64,000 nt of DNA from Holacanthus passer (Eukaryota > Chordata > Actinopteri > Pomacanthidae), in NCBI GenBank assembly GCA_025331565.1, contig JAFREQ010000063.1, forward strand, positions 2,598,501-2,662,500, given 5' to 3'. Under the pieces are notes generated by a model. That model ran no database searches. It saw only the letters and a list, made by a program, of their open reading frames with translations, and was not told the DNA's origin. The position numbers and the translations under genes were made by a program. Positions 33,901 through 44,240 of the stretch are shown here, in pieces; the first letter of the stretch is position 1; each line of letters opens with the position of its first letter.

Positions 33901-36900
33901 AAGAGGGAAACAGAGAAAAAGGGACATTGAAAGATCAAAGTAAGAATGGGGATGGAAGCAGTAAAAAAAAACAGACGGGGGAGAAAAGAGGGAGGGGAGA
34001 GACAAGGAAGGGAGAGTGTGGGGATTTTAATTAACACCTTGACTGCAGGATAATTATCAGTCAAAACACGAACTGCTGTATCAACATGACTTAAGCAGAC
34101 AGACTTGCAGGATCAACTGCTCACTGCCCATCCTGCTGTCACATGTCACTTAACATAAGCTATACATTTAACACACATCAGAAGCACTACTGTACCTACA
34201 CTGTATCCCCAGCGAGCATCAAATAGATCTGCTGCTGCTAAGCTCTTTCGCCATTGAGTCGACCTTCACCTGAAATGACTTCTGCCTAATGTCATGAACA
34301 GACTGTCTGAACAAACACAGACAAATAGACAAACCCTGAAAGAATGCACCCTGAAGTTTTTCCAATCAATACGTGTTTGTCTTGTTACTCGCCATCGCAG
34401 ATCTATATGAAACACTGATGGCAGAGCTCATGAAAGCTCTGGATACTCAGTCTGTTCTTTTCCTGGGAAAACAATCTGGTGCAGAGGATGTGATGGGTTT
34501 TACATTTGCAGCAGCAGCAACACTGGTGCGATTGCAATAAATAGAAGAGCTAGGTGGGTAGCAGCAGCAGGACAGGACAGAGAAAGGAAGGTCACCTCGA
34601 GAAACGCCAACAATATGAAATCCAAAAAAATGTTTTATTGACTGATGCGTCCATCGACATAAAATGAGTAAATGACTGTGTTAATTATTGATCAGTTGCT
34701 ATTGTAAGTTATGACAACGTGTCATTAGTTTCACTCATGTGAGGACAGGATGCTTAAAAGTAGGGCTCAATTGAGCCATTAATGATTTAGTTGATTAAAT
34801 GTAAGAAAATAGTGAACAATGTCAGAGTCCGAGGTGAAGTCTTCAAAGCACCAACGGTTAAAAACCCAGTGATAGAAAACAGAGAAAAGCAGCAAATTCT
34901 AACATTTGCAAACCTGGAACTTGCAGATTTGTCTGATGAAAACAATAATACATTATCAAAATAGTTGGTGAGAATTTCTGACTATCTAAAAGTTAAACAT
35001 GAGCTATGGTTTCAAATCTATGTAAAATGCACACCTTTGGGTTTTCTGTTTTCTAAAATTAGAGACAATTAAGAAACATGACGAGGGTAATTTTTTTTAA
35101 AGCCCAGTGACTCATCAGACGACCCAAAAATAGTCACAGATTGAATTTTCATTAGATTCATCTCCACAACAAAAACTGCCCAGAGCTGTTTGACAAGTGA
35201 TCTCTGAAGTGCAGTGCAGAAATACCACATTAAAAAACTACCTAGCAACAAAGACGTCAACAGATCAACACACACAGACGCCGCAGGTCAACATGTTAAA
35301 TTAAGTTTCCACCAGAAGCTCTGGTTTGTTAAACTATTGATCTGTAGGCTATAAAGAGGTGGTGGATTAAATCCACATTGACAAATAAAGGCAGCGTGTT
35401 AAAATGAGTCTTACCCCTCAGAATAAACTACAGTTTACGGTCAGGTCCCCTGCTGAAACATGACATTACATTAAAGCCTGCATCAGATGACCACTGCGTG
35501 TCGGCCAAATCCGGAATCGCCACAGACGACTTAGGCCTACAATCCCACGTCTAGTATAAAAGCTGCTTTAATAAGAGCTTACAGCTATAAAACAAGGTAG
35601 GCTGATTTGTGTGTCTGTGTGTGAGAGTAGATCCATGTCCCGAGCTGCAGACAGACCCACTGCAATTAACCTCATTTACCGTAATCTGCCTGAGCTCTCT
35701 GCTGGTGGAGGGATGCTCCACTCAACTTCCTTAATAGATAGACTGATAGTTACTTTATTTTATTGGAAACTGGGGATTATTGACCAGTCTGCAGGCAACA
35801 GATTAGGAGAAGTAGTGGGCAGTCTTAAACCAACAGTTTGCATATATTTTTTTTTTTTATTTTTCTTTATTGTGGATTAGGGGCACACTGTGTGATGGTG
35901 GATTTTGTTAAAAAGCTGAAACAATTAATTGATTAATCGATTCTAAACATTTTCTCACAGGTTTCTCCAATAAGAGGATTTGTTGTTTTCTGTTTTATAT
36001 TCTTGCAAACTAAATATCTTTGGGTTTTGGACTGATGATCAGACATATTTAAGGACATCACCTTGGACATTTTTCTCATATTTCTGACATTTCACAGACT
36101 GAACAACAGCAAATAATCAGCAGATTAACTGATCATAAAAGTAATCATTAGCTGCAGTTCTAGTATAGTTTCTGTTAATAATAATAATAGACCCAAAACA
36201 GTGCATAGGAAACCCTCTATATCCTGCAGTCAATTCAGTAACTGACTACAACTTGTCTGACTAAGATCTGCTAGAAATGATCTAATTTCATGAGATCAAA
36301 CATCCAGGGTTAGAGAATGACAAACAAACTAAACACAACACAAACACACAAGACTTTAACTGAGCTAAAATTGCTTTAAACTCTGGGTAATGTTGCTCTA
36401 GTTTCTCATTATCGACCCAACCCAAAACTTAAAGCTGCTGTAGCTTACAATCTACTGAGAGCTATTATGAAGCTGAATTCTTGCTAAAATACTGAGCAAC
36501 AATAGGGCTGAAAAACAGAAAGTGAAAGTATTGAAGTTTAAGGTGATGGTTTCAAAATGTCAATCGCTTCTAAAAATATATTTGGAGCAGAAATGAAAGT
36601 GATGATTTACAGATGACTAAAAGAAACCGAGATGGTTCATTCAATAGAGCTACAAAACTGTATTTAAGCAGCTCCAGCATCAAAGTGTCACTTCACATCC
36701 AATGTCCTGAACCAAAACATCACAAAGAGTTGCTGTTCAAACAATTACATCTCCCACCTTCAAGACACATATTGAGCAAATAATTTGACTTCCAGATCAA
36801 AGGAGGGATGTTAGGGAATATCACGCAAGGCTGGGTTCAATCGGCCAACCTTGGCGTGGACACACAGGCTGATCCAGGAATGTGCTATTGTGTTGTGAGT

Positions 36901-37027
36901 GTGTTACAGTTTACCACCTGGGGACTGGCACAGGAGAGTAGAGTTACGGTGACACCTTATCTGCCCTCCTTCATCAGCTCTTAGCAGAAAAGCTTAGGAT
37001 CTGTTTTCCACTGACAGGTGTGTGGAT

Positions 37028-37086
<59 letters not shown>

Positions 37087-37882
37087 TAGGATGCCATATG
37101 GAGCAAGCCAACAGATTGGGGATAGCAGGTATTACAAGCAGCTCCTTTGCCAGGTGTGATTCCCTCAGGACACAAACATATTGTCTTGTCTTGTCTTCAA
37201 AGCATGAGTTTGATCATATAAAACAGTTACAGGAGAAGGATGTCTGGACTTTTTAGATAGACTAATAGTGATTTTTAAGAGAGGCACATATGTAACCATC
37301 CTAAATAATGAGATTGAGCAACACCTGAGAGCCACGTTGCTACCAGGAGGGACTGAAACCATCATGTTGGCTGAATTAAACTACAGCAAAATGTGAACCC
37401 ACAGCTATAAACTGGGGAGAGATTAGGATAAATCTTGTCACATTTAGCCTCTAATTAGGGCCAGATAAGTCAAGAGAAGGGGTTTAATGCAGCCAAATTT
37501 AACCCACCTCAGGTAACAGGAGCTAGCCGAAGTTGCATCGACCCAAACAAACAAAACTAGCAAGAAAAAAATGAACGTTATTCCCCTGATAGAAAACACT
37601 GCATACAACCAAAATACCTTCTTCAGGTGTCGTCAAATATCACAAATACACACTCCTTCATTTCCCAATCCTATCGATGCCATATTCAGAGATAAACCAT
37701 ACAAATTAAGGAGTTTATTTCACAATAACTCCTGTCAGGCTGGATTCTTTGCACCAGCGGCTAAAGCTAAGCTAACGCTAAGCTAACGCCGCTAGCCGCA
37801 CACAAACAGAGGAGATGACTGCCAAAACGGCGCTGTACCTTTTAAAATCTCTCATAAGCCGTCTCCTCGCCGGGGTCGACAT
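30947..37882 (-). CDS. ube2b: ubiquitin-conjugating enzyme E2 B (RAD6B), 6 exons, 152 aa
   Basis: On the - strand the coding exons are 37882-37839, 33724-33644, 32890-32865, 32106-32017, 31491-31403 and 31075-30947 (44, 81, 26, 90, 89 and 129 nt). All junctions are GT-AG and in frame, giving exactly 152 residues, the RAD6/UBE2A/UBE2B length. It starts [15 protein letters not shown]. The UBC fold carries HPN at 78-80, catalytic Cys88 in [20 protein letters not shown], and an EYEKRV helix. RAD6 enzymes, with RAD18 or RNF20/40 as E3 partners, monoubiquitinate PCNA (post-replication repair) and histone H2B (family knowledge). It is assigned to ube2b rather than ube2a from its neighbours (cdkn2aipnl, ppp2ca). 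The sequence itself is intermediate: residue 22 is Thr, residue 44 is Val instead of Glu, and the C-terminus is SWVDV, unlike human UBE2B (SWNDS) or UBE2A (SWRDC). Confidence 0.95.
32891..33643 (-). other. ube2b: ube2b intron 2 and other short introns
   Basis: Intron 2 is 753 bp. Introns 3 (32107-32864), 4 (31492-32016) and 5 (31076-31402) are 758, 525 and 327 bp. They have consensus donors (GTGAGT, GTAAGT, GTAAGT, GTTGGT) and no repeats of note except a T15 run at about 32681-32696 in intron 3 and a purine-rich patch near 32110-32160. Confidence 0.85.
33730..34020 (-). repeat. 290-nt polypyrimidine tract upstream of the ube2b exon 2 acceptor
   Basis: The + strand is almost entirely purine (GAGAGAAAAAGA-type). 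In the ube2b sense strand this is a C/U-rich stretch ending directly at the exon 2 acceptor (CAG at 33727-33725). It is far longer than a normal polypyrimidine tract. Confidence 0.85.
34758..34990 (-). repeat. diverged copy of the GATTAATCGATTAATC-type teleost repeat
   Basis: In ube2b intron 1. Recognisable blocks are TAGGGCTCAA, ATGATTTAGTTGATTAA, AGTCCGAGGTGAAGTCTTCAAA, ACATTTGCAAACCTGGAAC and ATTATCAAAATAGTTG, in family order. Confidence 0.5.
35905..36163 (+). repeat. near-complete copy of the GATTAATCGATTAATC-type teleost repeat
   Basis: In ube2b intron 1. It starts GCTGAAACAATTAATTG with ATTAATCGATT, and carries TTTGGGTTTTGGACTG, GACATCACCTTGGACATTTT and CTGACATTTCACAGACTGAA. It ends TAATCATTAGCTGCAGTTCT. 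This is the best-preserved copy in the window. Confidence 0.7.
37029..37084. repeat. (AC)28 microsatellite
   Basis: Perfect 56-bp AC run in ube2b intron 1. Confidence 0.95.
37247..37363 (+). repeat. direct duplicate segment, copy inside ube2b intron 1
   Basis: The stretch CAACACCTGAGAGCCACGTT followed by GCTACCAGGAGGGACTGAAACC at about 37319-37360 recurs at about 38559-38600 with one mismatch. Upstream, TTTTTAGATAGACTA here pairs with TGTTTAGATGGACTC there, with an indel between. Confidence 0.85.
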
Positions 37883-38060
37883 TATTCAAAATGTATTTAA
37901 AAAAACTAAACCAGGACCATAAACCGAATACGAGCCGAAACCAGAATCCTGCGTTTCTTCCGCTTGTAGCTCGTTTTCTTCTTCTCCCAAAACAACTGGC
38001 GAGCGAAGCGCTTGTGGTGACGTCGCTTCTTTCCAGCAGAGACGAGCAGAGCTGATGTTC
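37883..38060 (-). promoter_or_regulatory. ube2b: CpG-rich promoter and 5' UTR of ube2b
   Basis: The 180 bp before the ATG (reading leftwards) are CpG-rich (GCGAAGCGCTT, CTCGCCGGGG) in an AT-rich setting. They contain a CRE-like CGACGTCA on the - strand (38025-38018). No TATA box is placed convincingly. The start site is probably near 38000-38040. Confidence 0.5.
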
Positions 38061-38246
38061 AGCCCCTTTCTGACAGAGACCTGAGCACATGTTCATTATA
38101 ACACAGGACATTCATGTTAGTGTCATGGACAAGATGCATCTAACTTTGTTTTTATATAGGAAAAAAAACACTACATTCATAAGCTGCAGCAAAGATCTGT
38201 CTGTCATCATTTTTAAAACACCTTCATGTTTTGGACTTATATGATA

Positions 38247-38960
38247 TGTGATCAATATAATGTCTGTGAAGTGATAATCAAACATAAACATACTATATTA
38301 TTGCAATGTTCATACAGGATTTTAAAGTATTTCTGTAGTACTTGCATCAATGCATTTTTAATTTTTAATCTAATGCAGCTTGTGTCACACTAACATAATG
38401 TTATTCCCTCCACAGTGTGTCTGTCATATGTGATCATTATAATGTCTGCAAAGTATTTTTTAACATCAGTTGTGTGATAATCAAACATATAGATACCATA
38501 TTATTGCAATGTTGGGATTGTTTAGATGGACTCTAGACATCCTGAATATTGGATTGTGCAACACCTGAGAGCCACATTGCTACCAGGAGGGACTGAAACC
38601 TCATTATAACACACCATATTTATGTTACGTGTGATGTATAAGATGCATCTAACTTTGTTGTTATATCTGAAAAAATACTATATTCATCTGCTGCTTGTAT
38701 TAAAGCAGATTTATTTTGAATCTCACGCTGCTTGTATCACTGTAACATAATATTATTCCTTACAGTGTGTCTGTTGTATGTGATCATTATAATCTCTGTA
38801 AAGCATTTTTTTGACACCAGTCATGTGATACCCAGATATAAACATACTATATTATCACAGTGTTCCTATAGGAATTAAAAGTATTTATGAAATACTTATA
38901 TCAATGGATTATTATTTTTATCTCATGCAGCCTGTTTCACTGTAGCATAATATTCTTTAC
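38247..38960 (+). repeat. three-copy local repeat upstream of ube2b
   Basis: Units start at about 38247, 38430 and 38779, each with a variant of TGTGATCATTATAATGTCTG. They continue GTGATAATCAAACATA, then ACATACTATATTATTGCAAT, CAGGATTTTAAAGTATTT, CTTGCATCAATG, and a TCTAATGCAGCTTGTGTCAC block. The preceding ACAAGATGCATCTAACTTTG block is also repeated (about 38130 and 38640). Spacing is irregular (183 and 349 bp) because the middle unit is interrupted by the duplicated segment at 38519-38603. AT-rich, non-coding. Confidence 0.75.
38519..38603 (+). repeat. direct duplicate segment, copy upstream of ube2b
   Basis: Partner of 37247-37363; the two copies bracket ube2b exon 1 and its promoter. Confidence 0.85.
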
Positions 38961-39478
38961 AATATGTCATATAAGTATAAGATGATCTAATGATGCTCAA
39001 CAGTACATTTATGCATCGGCTGTGGTTCATTACTAGATTTTGAGAAAAAAGGACCTCTGACTTCTGTTGTTGATTGAAAACTAAACTCTACAGTATTTTG
39101 CTTGTGCCGGAGATGAAGAGAAGCTAATGCTCAACCCTTCCTGCCACATTAGGTCCAAATATTACAGGAAATAGTCACCGGAAACCTGTGATCCTGTGAT
39201 GTACTTTTTTTTTTTTTTTTTTTTTTACAGCAGAGCTATTCTGTGATCAAACATGTGTGAACATAAGATAAACAACATATTACAAAAATAGATATCAGAT
39301 GTGACAGGACATCCATACTTTGTCTTTCTAAAGACAAAGAACTTGGCTCTGTCTTAGGCCTGATCATTTTGTGCCTGGTTGGCCCTTGTGGTATCCAAGT
39401 CTGTGGCATCACCATGTTTTATCATTTCTATAGTGGCATAAAGAGTGATAGTCAATATTGAGTTTAGAGGGACCTATC
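38961..39478. other. gene-free stretch
   Basis: Contains a T22 run at 39205-39226. Nothing else recognised. Confidence 0.55.
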
Positions 39479-39965
39479 AGTGGTGAAAATAACAAAGTAC
39501 ATTTTTTCAAGTACTGTACTTAAGTGCAATTTTTTTAATGTACTTGTACTTCACTTGAGTATTTCCATTTTCTGCTACTTTTTACTTTACTCTGCTACAT
39601 TTATTTGACAGCTTTAGTTGCTGTTTAGTTACTTTGCAGATTTTGTTTAATAACACAAAATATAATCAGCAAATAATTTATGATGTAATTTTATAGATTA
39701 AGATAAAGTCTTATTGATCCCCCAGATGAAACTCACAAGCTAAACAGCAGATAAACCGTCTTCACCAGCTTTAACATTAAAGTGACATATATTATTCTGG
39801 AATGTGTCATTCTGCATAAGGTGTTCTTTTACTTTTAGTACTTTAAGTATATTTTTATGCTGATACTTTTGTACTTTTAGATAAATGCAAAATGCATTTA
39901 AATGCAAAACTTTTACTTGTAGCATGATATTTCTAGCACTTTCTACCGTATTATCAGCCCAATTT
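39479..39965 (+). repeat. teleost non-autonomous DNA transposon with CAGTGGTG ends (AAGTAC-rich family), copy 2
   Basis: The left end is CAGTGGTGAAAATAACAAAG. Then come a TCAAGTACTGTACTTAAGTG block, TGTACTTGTACTTCACTTGA, GTATTTCCATTTTCTGCTAC and TTTACTCTGCTACATTTAT; on the right are TACTTTTAGTACTTTAAGTA and AAAACTTTTACTTGTAGCA. Same family as 20858-21311. Its right end is truncated before the TTCTTCCACCACTG terminus. Confidence 0.8.
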
Positions 39966-41894
39966 TCATCTCTAATGTTGCACCAGCCTGTGATATTTTG
40001 TGATATTCCCATCATATCCTCGTAGGTAATTACAAGTGTGTGTTTGTCTAACTGTATCTTGCCTTTTGTAAGCAAGACAGCTGCATAACATTTGGTGAGG
40101 TGACAAAAACCACAGTGTTTTGTTTTTTTAAAATGGACTTAAAGTATCATTCATGTCATCCATCTCTTGATTTGCATAGAATAAAGTCTGTTAAAGATGA
40201 TGCACCTGTCATCCACCTAATACAATCACTTTGACTTCTGGATGGATGAAAATATAAATTAATGTGCTTGATTCTAATAATCTACTCAGCAATGAGTGGC
40301 TTACCTTAAATTTACATAATCCATCTTTAGCTAATGCACTCTGCCTGCATGGTCCTGCCTGTGAACTGATTAACATCAAGTCAGCAGAAATATGGACTGA
40401 CTTTTAAATCAAGTACTGTGGCTTCACTTGTTGATGTTATGGTGCAACCGGTGCAAAATGTGATTGAACAAATAAAACTACACTTTAGGAACAAATCAAG
40501 AGGGACTTACTCAGTAAAACGTTAACACAAGAACATATGGTAGAGCAAATATGCAGCTGCAAGAAAACTGTTGCAACATTGAGGGAAAGAGAGTTTGCTA
40601 GCAGAAAATGTTTCAGTCATCTGAAAACTAAATGGTCAGGTTTTAGGACAAGCTCCTCAGAATCAAGCAAGTTTTTATTACTTGCCTTTTTTCCATTGCA
40701 GCTATCAAACAGGAAGAGGTGAAAATTAAAAAATGCACCAACATGCAGTGCAACTATAAGACAGGTTGCAAATTTTCCTCAACTCAAAAATCTCTCACTT
40801 ACTGCTCCACACACAAAACTACAGCTAAATGCAACAAGCTCTCAGGAGGTTTATAAAAGGGATTGTGGGAACTCAGTAACCAAGGATGAAGTAGATGGAG
40901 AAGTGACAACCCAAATTATGGCAATAAAAAAAAAAAAAAGGAAAGCACTAAACATCATAGATTGATGACACATAACTTAGTGTGAGAGTGGATGTTTACT
41001 GCAAATAGTTTCTATTTTTAATCTGAACACATAAAAATTGAACAAGGAGCCCTTTCAGTGCAAAGCCGTGTGAAATCATCAACATGTCAATAACATTACA
41101 AATCTCAGAACAGGCTCCCAGCAGTTCTGACATTAGAGTAAAATAGAAATCTCGATGTAATTTAATAGAAAAACACATCAGAAAGAAACAAACAAAAGAG
41201 AAAAGTCCTCTTGAAGTCTTCTGAGAGTCACATGTTTTTCTTCCTTCCTCTTCATCACACTTGTTGAATATGCTATTACGGACCTGCGTGTGTGTGTATT
41301 TGTACATCAGTGGTCCATGAAAATGACAAATAACATGAGATAACACGAACCGTCCTTGCTTTCATGCTCGTGCAGTTCTCTATGATTAGGACAATACTGC
41401 AAATTCAACAGGCCCCATGTAAACACAGCAGTCTGTTAGTGTGATTATGCCAGCAGTCGGGGAGAAACAAAGAAAAATATTTGTCTGCCAGTGCTGTGGG
41501 ATGTTTTCACCATGTGTTTTAATTGCTTGGTGGTGCTTTTGTTTTTGTTGTATCAGAATTATCAGAGTTTTTATTATGTGTTTTGTTTCCCTCCACCATT
41601 CCAATCACTGCTTCCTGTAATTATTTCTTTCCCGTTTTATCTTTCTTTTGCTTTCTATTTATTTAAAATCTAATTTTCCCTCAACAGCTCCTCTCGTCTG
41701 TTATTCTCTTTTATTGATGCCCGGGCATTTCAATTGACTTGCCTGGTAGTTTAAATTAACCTTCATGAATCAGTAATAACATGTAAAGTACTCCAATAAT
41801 AAGTAATTTTACTGGCATTGATAGACGTGAGTCAGAACATGTAGATTACACAGATAACGTAAAGTGACAGATTCACGGTTCCATGTGATCTGAT
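39966..41894. other. gene-free stretch between ube2b and ppp2ca
   Basis: AT-rich, with an A14 run at 40927-40939. No exon of a CDKL3-like kinase (the gene found here in mammals) or of any other gene was recognised. Confidence 0.5.
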
Positions 41895-42233
41895 GATGAA
41901 ACAATTAGTTGATTAGTCAATTGTCAGACAAAATAATTGGTCGCCTGCCTGGAATCAGCTCCCTGCAGATGGACTGGATGGATGGACTATTTTGATAATC
42001 GATCAATCGTTTTACTAATTTTTCATGCAAAAATAACCAAACATTCCTTAATTCCAGCCTCTCCATTGTGAATATTTGCAGCTTTACTTCAGCTAATGTG
42101 ATAATAAACTCACTATTTTGGTTTTGATTGGTCAAACAAAACAAGAAATTGAATGACAGGTAGCATTTTATATCCCAAATGGTTTATTGAGAAAATCTGC
42201 AACTTGAAAATAGTCATTAATTACAGCCCTAAT
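41895..42233 (+). repeat. copy of the GATTAATCGATTAATC-type teleost repeat
   Basis: It starts GATGAAACAATTAGTTGATTAGTC, continues with TATTTTGATAATCGATCAAT, TTTTTCATGCAAAAAT, CCAGCCTCTCCATTGTGAAT, TTTGATTGGTCAAACAAAAC and TTTATTGAGAAAATC, and ends TCATTAATTACAGCCCT. Confidence 0.7.
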
Positions 42234-42559
42234 GTGTTCTTTCATAATTTTGCCATTTTCCATTTGAATGAATATTGAACATTGAAAAATAGGTGAATGT
42301 AACTTCACAGAATGATATAAACAGCTTCATTACACTGTTTTCAGTAATCACATTAGAGCATGCATTTAAAGTATCTGGTAAAGTTACTGCAGACTGTTAC
42401 ATGGCTTCAGTGTCTCCTTAGACTTTTAAATGGGAGAAACTGTTGCAGAAATCAATGGAGACCCGGGTCACATGGCACAGCTCAATACTGTGACTCACAC
42501 ATTGAGTTAGTTGGAGCAGCAGTCCCACTGCAGGGCTTCAGTGAAATCCCACTCAAAGC

Positions 42560-42860
42560 TCCAGCAAATATAACTGTCTATTTAATCTAGCTTAATCATT
42601 CTCTTGACCATTTCCCCGTGGCCGGCCAGATTGCAGCTATCAATAGACCCACCGCCCTGTTAGCATTTCACTATTGTGAGAATGTAGGTCACACATGGAC
42701 AAAAGGGCCCGGCCGCAGCGTCTGTCTTTTCTTGTCTCCCCCAAGAGCCAGGAATGAAAAGCATGAACTTTATGTAATGCAGAACACATTTGCATCATGT
42801 GTCGCTATCTCTGCTCCTGGGGGAGAAACAGGTCTATTTATGAGATGTCATCTCCATTAG
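42560..42860. promoter_or_regulatory. possible conserved non-coding element
   Basis: A mixed-composition, low-repeat block. It contains TTGCAGCTATCAATAG, TATTGTGAG (SOX-like), ATTTGCATCATG (POU octamer-like) and TCTATTTATGAG (MEF2/HOX-like). It contrasts with the AT-rich repeats around it. The call rests on appearance only. Confidence 0.25.
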
Positions 42861-43899
42861 AAAGCTTGATTTTATCAGCTGGGAAACAGTGAAAGGGTGT
42901 TTATTCAGGGAGGTCTGAGAAACTGATTGTAATGGATGAAGGTTTCAATCAGTTGTGGAACATTTTAAACTCACTCTTTTTGAGGTAGCGATAATTTATT
43001 TTGTAATTCTCTGTCTGGCTGCTTCGTGGAGAAAAAGGTGACCCAGCGTCCGTGTGTCTGTCTGTGTGTCTGTCAGAAGCTGGACAAAGGCCTGGATCCA
43101 GCCAAAATAGACAGGAAGAGAATCACTGCTGAGCTCAGGTGCTTTTAATAGAAAAGGCAGAGAAATGGTGCATTGCTTTCTCTCACTAAACTGAGAGAGA
43201 CATACTGCATGTAAAACCATATATGTATGATCACAATTGAGGGATTAAAGGTTTTAACAACAGGGTTATGATGCATCTCACCTCTTCATCTTGTTAACCA
43301 GGTTAGAAAATGTTATTCCAGTTGGACATTTTGGACATTTAGATTTCTTTAATATCTGGCTACACATGAACTAAGCAATGCAGTGTGGTTTGTTATGAAA
43401 ATTCCTGTAATACTTCAAACATATGTTGCAAGTTTTTTGAGACTTGCAAACATATAAATATACTTTTTACTAGTGAGAAAACTAAGCTCAGAAACTTTGA
43501 GACAGAATAATTTGATGATTTATTACAGCAATTTTAAATTCTTCTCTTGTTGAACTGAGACTTTGAAATCTGAAACAGAATTATTCATCAACCACGTGGA
43601 AGTTATTACAGATATAAAGCAAAATGCATGAAAACTGATATCTAAACATCTTGACATCACAGATCTATAATGACATACAAAGCTCGCCTGTTTTTGTGTG
43701 TTTCTATCAATGCAGTTACATTACATTTTCTCTTCAACTGAGCCTTCAGTAGAAAAATATCAGTATTTCTTTCAGCATCCACACAGCATGTTGGTTGAAC
43801 CTTATTGTGTCTTAATGTATGTCTCCCTCATGTTGTGTGGATGGAGAGGTCGCTCAGGCCTTTTTACCTCCCTCATCAGTCTTACTCTAATGATCCATT

Positions 43900-44240
43900 A
43901 GTCTCCACAGAAACCTGCTGGCGACGGCTGGAAGACTCCAGTCTGAGTGTTAGGGCGGGGCCGTGATGGAGCCATTAACGTGTTCTCCAGCCATCAGTGC
44001 TAATGAGGAGAGAAGCTTTAAGATGGTACCGGCTAATTGTCTCATTAGAGCTGCGATGTCTTGTTACATCTGCATGGGCGACGATGGTAATTAAATTACA
44101 CAGCTGACTGGGTGAGTGTTTGGGCAGTCGGTCAAGCCTGCAGCCGCTCGGAGTGTCTCAGTCAAATTTTAGGATCTGTGAAGGGCAATGGTGCTTTCAG
44201 TGGCGGTAATGAAGTTTAGATTGATTAAAATGATGCCTTC
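43900..44240. promoter_or_regulatory. possible conserved non-coding element with homeodomain-type sites
   Basis: Dense TAAT core motifs: GCTAATGAGG, GGCTAATTGTCTCATTAGAG and GGTAATTAAATTACACAGCTG (which also holds a CAGCTG E-box). GC content is higher than in the flanks. It looks like a developmental enhancer; unproven. Confidence 0.28.

Noticed and set aside
33542..34064. Overlapping - strand frames of 104-122 codons
   Set aside because: They read through the polypyrimidine tract and out-of-frame parts of ube2b exon 2.
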